A DNA stretch of 16,527 nt, from positions 1-16,527 of the forward strand of contig CBDUVZ010000062.1 of NCBI GenBank assembly GCA_965370805.1, written 5' to 3'. Positions 13,781 to 16,527 of the stretch are shown piece after piece. This DNA comes from CBDUVZ01 sp965370805. GTDB taxonomy: Bacteria > Hydrothermota > Tepidihabitantia > Tepidihabitantales > Tepidihabitantaceae. The notes under the pieces were generated by a model that made no database searches, was not told the origin of the DNA, and saw nothing but the letters and a program-made list of their open reading frames with translations. The position numbers and the translations under genes were made by a program. Each line of letters begins with the position of its first letter. The first letter of the stretch is position 1.

Positions 13781-14302
13781 GTGAGTAGACAGGAATTGTA
13801 CGAAGACGGCATTGAGGAAGCGAAGAAGTCCTACGTTGCTCTTGAGAACGTCCTGTTCCTGTTGCTGGCGGCACTGGGGTTTGCGGGCATGTACCCGCTC
13901 GGGGTCGGCGGCGTTCCGGTCGTGTCAATCCTCTATGCGCTGTTTGTCGTAGTCATGCTGGTCTTCGTGCTCAGGAAGCAGTTGTGCACCGACTGCTACT
14001 ACTACGGCCGATGGTGTCACTGCGGCTGGGGCAGGCTCGCGTCCGCGATGTACCGGAAGGGTTCCGGAAACCGGGAACTCGGGGGCAAACTCGCCGGGCT
14101 CACCTGGGGCATATTCATGGGGCTGCCGATAATCGGGATGATTGTCGTGGTCATCCTGGGCCGCGCGTCGCTGGTGAGCGAGTTGTTCCTTTTCGTCCCG
14201 TTCGCGGTCCTGGTCGCGGTCAACGGCATGCTCCACACGAAAGACTGCGGGAACTGCAAGATGCGGTTCGTTTGTCCGGGCAGCGCGGCGAAGAGCAGAT
14301 AG
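13781..14302 (+). CDS. Cysteine-rich four-helix membrane protein
   Basis: Integral membrane protein of 173 residues, read from GTG 13781 behind a strong GGAGGTG (13770-13776). Hydrophobic segments are at ~23-40, 45-65, 105-127 and 134-151. The soluble loop between helices 2 and 3 carries L-C-T-D-C-Y-Y-Y-G-R-W-C-H-C-G-W-G (Cys69, 72, 79, 81). The C-terminal tail carries D-C-G-N-C-K-M-R-F-V-C-P-G (Cys156, 159, 165). With four segments both clusters should lie on the same side of the membrane, so they could together bind a metal or an iron-sulfur centre. I do not recognise a named family. It has its own likely promoter and stands apart from the genes upstream. The gene is certain; a redox or metal role is inference. 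Confidence 0.8.
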   Translation: MSRQELYEDGIEEAKKSYVALENVLFLLLAALGFAGMYPLGVGGVPVVSILYALFVVVMLVFVLRKQLCTDCYYYGRWCHCGWGRLASAMYRKGSGNRELGGKLAGLTWGIFMGLPIIGMIVVVILGRASLVSELFLFVPFAVLVAVNGMLHTKDCGNCKMRFVCPGSAAKSR

Positions 14303-14304
14303 CA

Positions 14305-14327
14305 GTTCCACCCGGCCGGGCCGGAAC
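14305..14327. terminator. GC-rich hairpin between convergent genes
   Basis: GTTCC (14305-14309) pairs with GGAAC (14323-14327), and the inner CCC/GGG pair closes around a GGCC loop. It begins 2 nt after the stop of the membrane-protein gene and lies before the stop of the minus-strand methyltransferase (14348). No T-run follows, so termination is uncertain. Confidence 0.35.
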
Positions 14328-14347
14328 CCGGAATTCGAACCCGCGGC

Positions 14348-15082
14348 TCAAGGCTTGCGGCCGATAGCCATCAGTTCGGTTGCGGGCAGGAACCCGATGT
14401 CGATGACCCGCTGCCGGATATCCATACCCCTGACTTTGAATTCCTGGTCAAAGCCGTACTTCTTCGAGTCCGCGAGCGCTTTGTCGATCCGTTCGAGCGT
14501 GGACTTCCGGGTTTCCTCATCTTTCGGGTCCCGGTCATCGAAGACCAGGTCGAACAGGTCCGGGTCGACGAGTTCCAGGCTTTCGACCATCCGGACAATC
14601 TCCCGCCGCAGATAGCTTCGGCGGTGCGTAATCCCGCTGCGCCGGTTCAGTTCCGCGTGCCAGTGGTGCAGGAGCACGTGGGTCATCTGGGGCGGGTTCT
14701 GGTTGTCGCGGAACGGTTCCTTGAGGAGCAGCAGGCCGCCGGGCCTGAGCACCCGCATTATCTCGGCCAGCGTTCTGCCGGGCTCGGGCAGGTGATGGAT
14801 TGAGTTCGACATCGCGACCGTGTCAAAGCCGGCGTCCTCGAACTCGATGTTATCCGCGTCGCCCTGCTGAAACCGGATGTTCTTCTCGTCGAAACGCTCG
14901 CGGGCTTCCTCAAGCGGTTTCTCGTCGATATCGATGCCGACAATTTTGTCGAAGCTCGCGAGGCAATCGGCCATATTCCGGGCGAAAATACCCCGGCCGG
15001 TTGCCACGTCCAGCACCCGCCCGCCGGCCAAGTGGCCGAGTTTCAACCTGAGGACCGCTTCGTAGCTCACCGCAGCAGGCAC
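14348..15082 (-). CDS. Class I SAM-dependent methyltransferase
   Basis: Cytoplasmic methyltransferase of 244 residues. GTG 15082 is supported by GAGGT 6 nt upstream; a second GTG at 15070, overlapping the previous stop as GTGA, is an alternative that drops four residues. Motif I is VLDVATGRG (23-31), the acidic ribose-binding residues lie in VGIDID (48-53), GDADNIEFED (74-83) contacts the adenine, and the post-motif region has MSNSIHHLPEP (91-101) and VLRPGGLLLLKEP (111-123). This is the Methyltransf_11/UbiE-like Rossmann fold; the acceptor is unknown. The C-terminal ~110 residues are charged and helical. The gene overlaps the flavin-reductase-like gene by 16 nt, so the two are translated together. 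Confidence 0.9.
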   Translation of the reverse strand: MPAAVSYEAVLRLKLGHLAGGRVLDVATGRGIFARNMADCLASFDKIVGIDIDEKPLEEARERFDEKNIRFQQGDADNIEFEDAGFDTVAMSNSIHHLPEPGRTLAEIMRVLRPGGLLLLKEPFRDNQNPPQMTHVLLHHWHAELNRRSGITHRRSYLRREIVRMVESLELVDPDLFDLVFDDRDPKDEETRKSTLERIDKALADSKKYGFDQEFKVRGMDIRQRVIDIGFLPATELMAIGRKP

Positions 15083-15573
15083 CGCATGACCTCGCCGATG
15101 TACATCCGGTGGTAATCCTTCTTCGGGTAGTTCTCCTCGATTGACTGGTCGAGGAACCGCGCGGGGTCGATGTCATGGAAGTAGAGCTTGCGGCATTCGA
15201 GCACCAGCCGCGCCTGCTTGAAATGGACCGTTCCCTCGTTTCCGGCGACCGGCGTCAGCCCGGTCTCTTTTGCCTTGTCGACATCCCGGCCCGATTTCGT
15301 GCCGCAGAGGGTCAACGCGTCCCGGTACTTCTCCTCGAAGAAGCTGAGCGAGAACGTGCCGTGCCGCTCCATGAACCGGTAGGTGTGGCGCGGGGGGCGG
15401 ATGAAGCAGAACGCCACCGGCTTGCTCCAGAGGACCCCGAGCCCGCCCCAGCTTGCGGTCATCGTGTTCCAGGATTCGAGCGTGCCGGCCGTAATCAACA
15501 TCCAGTCCTTGCCGATGAGCCGGAATACGTTGTCCGGTATCAGCTCAACCGTGGTTTCGGTCAGGTCAGCCAT
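15067..15573 (-). CDS. Flavin reductase-like (FMN-binding split-barrel) protein
   Basis: Protein of 168 residues starting at ATG 15573 behind a good GGAGGT. It carries the markers of the flavin-reductase-like/flavoredoxin family: W-M-L-I-T-A-G at ~24-30, the N-T-M-T-A-S-W-G-G loop (36-44), FIRPPRHTYRF (57-67) and GTFSLSFFEE (72-81), which line the FMN site in family members. These proteins bind FMN non-covalently and pass electrons between a pyridine nucleotide or another donor and a partner protein. The conserved Cys residues (56, 89, 127, 164) are not in a clear cluster. It overlaps the downstream methyltransferase and lies 39 nt after the PAP2 gene, so all three may share a transcript. Confidence 0.88.
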   Translation of the reverse strand: MADLTETTVELIPDNVFRLIGKDWMLITAGTLESWNTMTASWGGLGVLWSKPVAFCFIRPPRHTYRFMERHGTFSLSFFEEKYRDALTLCGTKSGRDVDKAKETGLTPVAGNEGTVHFKQARLVLECRKLYFHDIDPARFLDQSIEENYPKKDYHRMYIGEVMRCLLR

Positions 15574-15612
15574 TCTACCTCCTCGTAACCGGGCTCTTCG
15601 CCGACCGGTCGG

Positions 15613-16266
15613 TCATCGTGTTTCCTCCGGGACGATTGTGTGGCCCTGTTTCCGGAAAAAGCCGAGTGCTGCGAGACAGGCAAAGATTCCAACTGCCGCG
15701 CCGGCGATAACGTCGCTCACGAAATGGGCGCCCCCGACTACGCGGCTGAGCGCAACCAGCGTCGCGACCGCAAGCAGGGGAATCCGCAGGCGCGGCCGGA
15801 TGAACGAGAGGGCGAGCGCGAGCCCGAACGCGAAACTGGTATGGCCGGACGGGAACGAACTGTACGTGTACTCGGTCGAGAAGAACCGGAACCCGTAACT
15901 GCTATGCTCGAACAGCAGTTCGGGTCGGCAGCGGCCGAAGAGCGCTTTCAGCGCGTGGGTCACGCCCCAGGAGAGAATGATCGTGCCGACGATGAACAGC
16001 TTCGACTGCTGGGATTGCTGGGTTCTCTTCCGGAACCGGGGATTGACGTACACCGCCACTATCAATGCGAGCACCAGCACCGTCGCCACAGGAATCCCGG
16101 CGGCAAACGACACGTACCGGGCGACTTCCGGCAGGGCGGGGGGCAGCGAACGGCAGAGTTCGGCGACCGGCCGGTCGATGAACCGGATTGACGCCACGCT
16201 CGCTACGCTGGCGGCCAGCAGCCAGAAGACCAGCCGGGAATTCAGAAACCGCGGCTTCTGCTTCAT
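15613..16266 (-). CDS. PAP2-family membrane phosphatase
   Basis: Integral membrane phosphatase of 217 residues with about five to six hydrophobic helices. All three signature motifs of the acid phosphatase/PAP2 family are present: K-x6-R-P as K107-ALFGRC-R114-P115, P-S-G-H at 139-142, and S-R-x5-H-x3-D as S174-R175, His181 and Asp185. The two His form the catalytic pair and the basic residues bind the phosphate. Such enzymes dephosphorylate lipid phosphates such as phosphatidate or undecaprenyl pyrophosphate at the outer face of the membrane; which lipid is used here cannot be told. No strong ribosome binding site precedes ATG 16266. The ~260 nt upstream contain only a repeat element. Confidence 0.9.
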   Translation of the reverse strand: MKQKPRFLNSRLVFWLLAASVASVASIRFIDRPVAELCRSLPPALPEVARYVSFAAGIPVATVLVLALIVAVYVNPRFRKRTQQSQQSKLFIVGTIILSWGVTHALKALFGRCRPELLFEHSSYGFRFFSTEYTYSSFPSGHTSFAFGLALALSFIRPRLRIPLLAVATLVALSRVVGGAHFVSDVIAGAAVGIFACLAALGFFRKQGHTIVPEETR

Positions 16267-16330
16267 AGTCAGGCATCAATCCTCGGGCAAATCCCCGGGT
16301 TGTCAAACGCGGAACGGATAGGCAAGAGCC

Positions 16331-16527
16331 GAAATTGAAACACCAAGTCACCAAGTCACCAGGGCCAGGACTCGGACAGCACACCGTTTTACGTCTCTCC
16401 GTCGCGTGGGCCTGGGCGTGTCCGTCAGGTGACGCTTTCATTTGGGTCCGGCCTCCCGGCTTTGTGTTCTTTGTGCCTTATATATTGGCTCTTCGCGCTT
16501 TTGTGTGGGTGATCTTGGCGGATTTGG
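16331..16527. repeat. Intergenic inverted-repeat element C, cut by the window end
   Basis: The left arm GAAACACCAAGTCACCAAGT (16338-16357) faces CTTTGTGTTCTTTGTGCC (16460-16477) and a further TTGTGTGGGTGATCTTGGCG (16501-16520). This is the same CACCAAG/CTTTGTG vocabulary as element B. No gene is visible. The element runs off the window edge. Confidence 0.55.

Overview
This is a GC-rich bacterial window, probably from an uncultured lineage. Four + or - strand genes encode secreted beta-propeller or jelly-roll-like proteins that end in a short domain with a G-V/L-Y-F signature and a basic tail. Such domains are common in the FCB/WOR-3 (Stahlbacteria)-like candidate phyla, but that placement is an inference. 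There are no rRNA, tRNA, CRISPR or phage genes and no recognisable transposase.

Layout. Positions 1-4579 (+) carry two secreted propeller genes in tandem: a YVTN-type double propeller (105-2467) and an Asp-box/BNR-type propeller (2475-4579). Both are broken. A likely bidirectional terminator (4601-4639) separates them from three minus-strand genes: a lipoprotein (4652-5506), a DUF4097-like beta-helix protein (5821-6633) and a jelly-roll/CBM-like secreted protein (6651-7382). An intergenic stretch (7383-7850) holds a roughly 150-bp inverted-repeat element. Then come + strand genes: a seven-unit LKYA-repeat propeller with a FlgD-like C-terminus (7851-9257), an unrecognised cytoplasmic protein (9509-10426), an alpha/beta-hydrolase lipoprotein (10474-11916), a second inverted-repeat element (11923-12096), a TolB/PD40-type lipoprotein whose signal peptide is out of frame (12113-13131), a GNAT acetyltransferase split by a palindrome (13133-13656) and a cysteine-rich membrane protein (13781-14302). 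The right end is a minus-strand set of PAP2 phosphatase, flavin-reductase-like protein and SAM methyltransferase (16266 down to 14348). A third member of the intergenic repeat type, cut by the window edge, follows.

The main discovery candidate is a 45-bp imperfect palindrome present three times (2020-2064, 2785-2829, 13424-13468 reversed). Every copy lies inside a protein-coding gene. It can fold into a hairpin of about 19 pairs with a 4-nt loop. Five of its six reading frames are open, so it adds a peptide in most frames; copy 2 adds an in-frame TGA, and copies 1 and 3 coincide with frame changes. It recalls the gene-invading Rickettsia palindromic elements, but its sequence is one I do not recognise. 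Three further frame breaks not linked to the element (near 2250, 2690 and 12180) suggest either gene decay or assembly indels.

Most products are predicted to be exported or surface-exposed (propellers, lipoproteins, beta-helix protein). The right-hand genes are ordinary metabolic or membrane functions. Apart from short-spaced pairs (2467/2475, 6651/6633, 13131/13133, 15082/15067) there is little evidence of one shared pathway.
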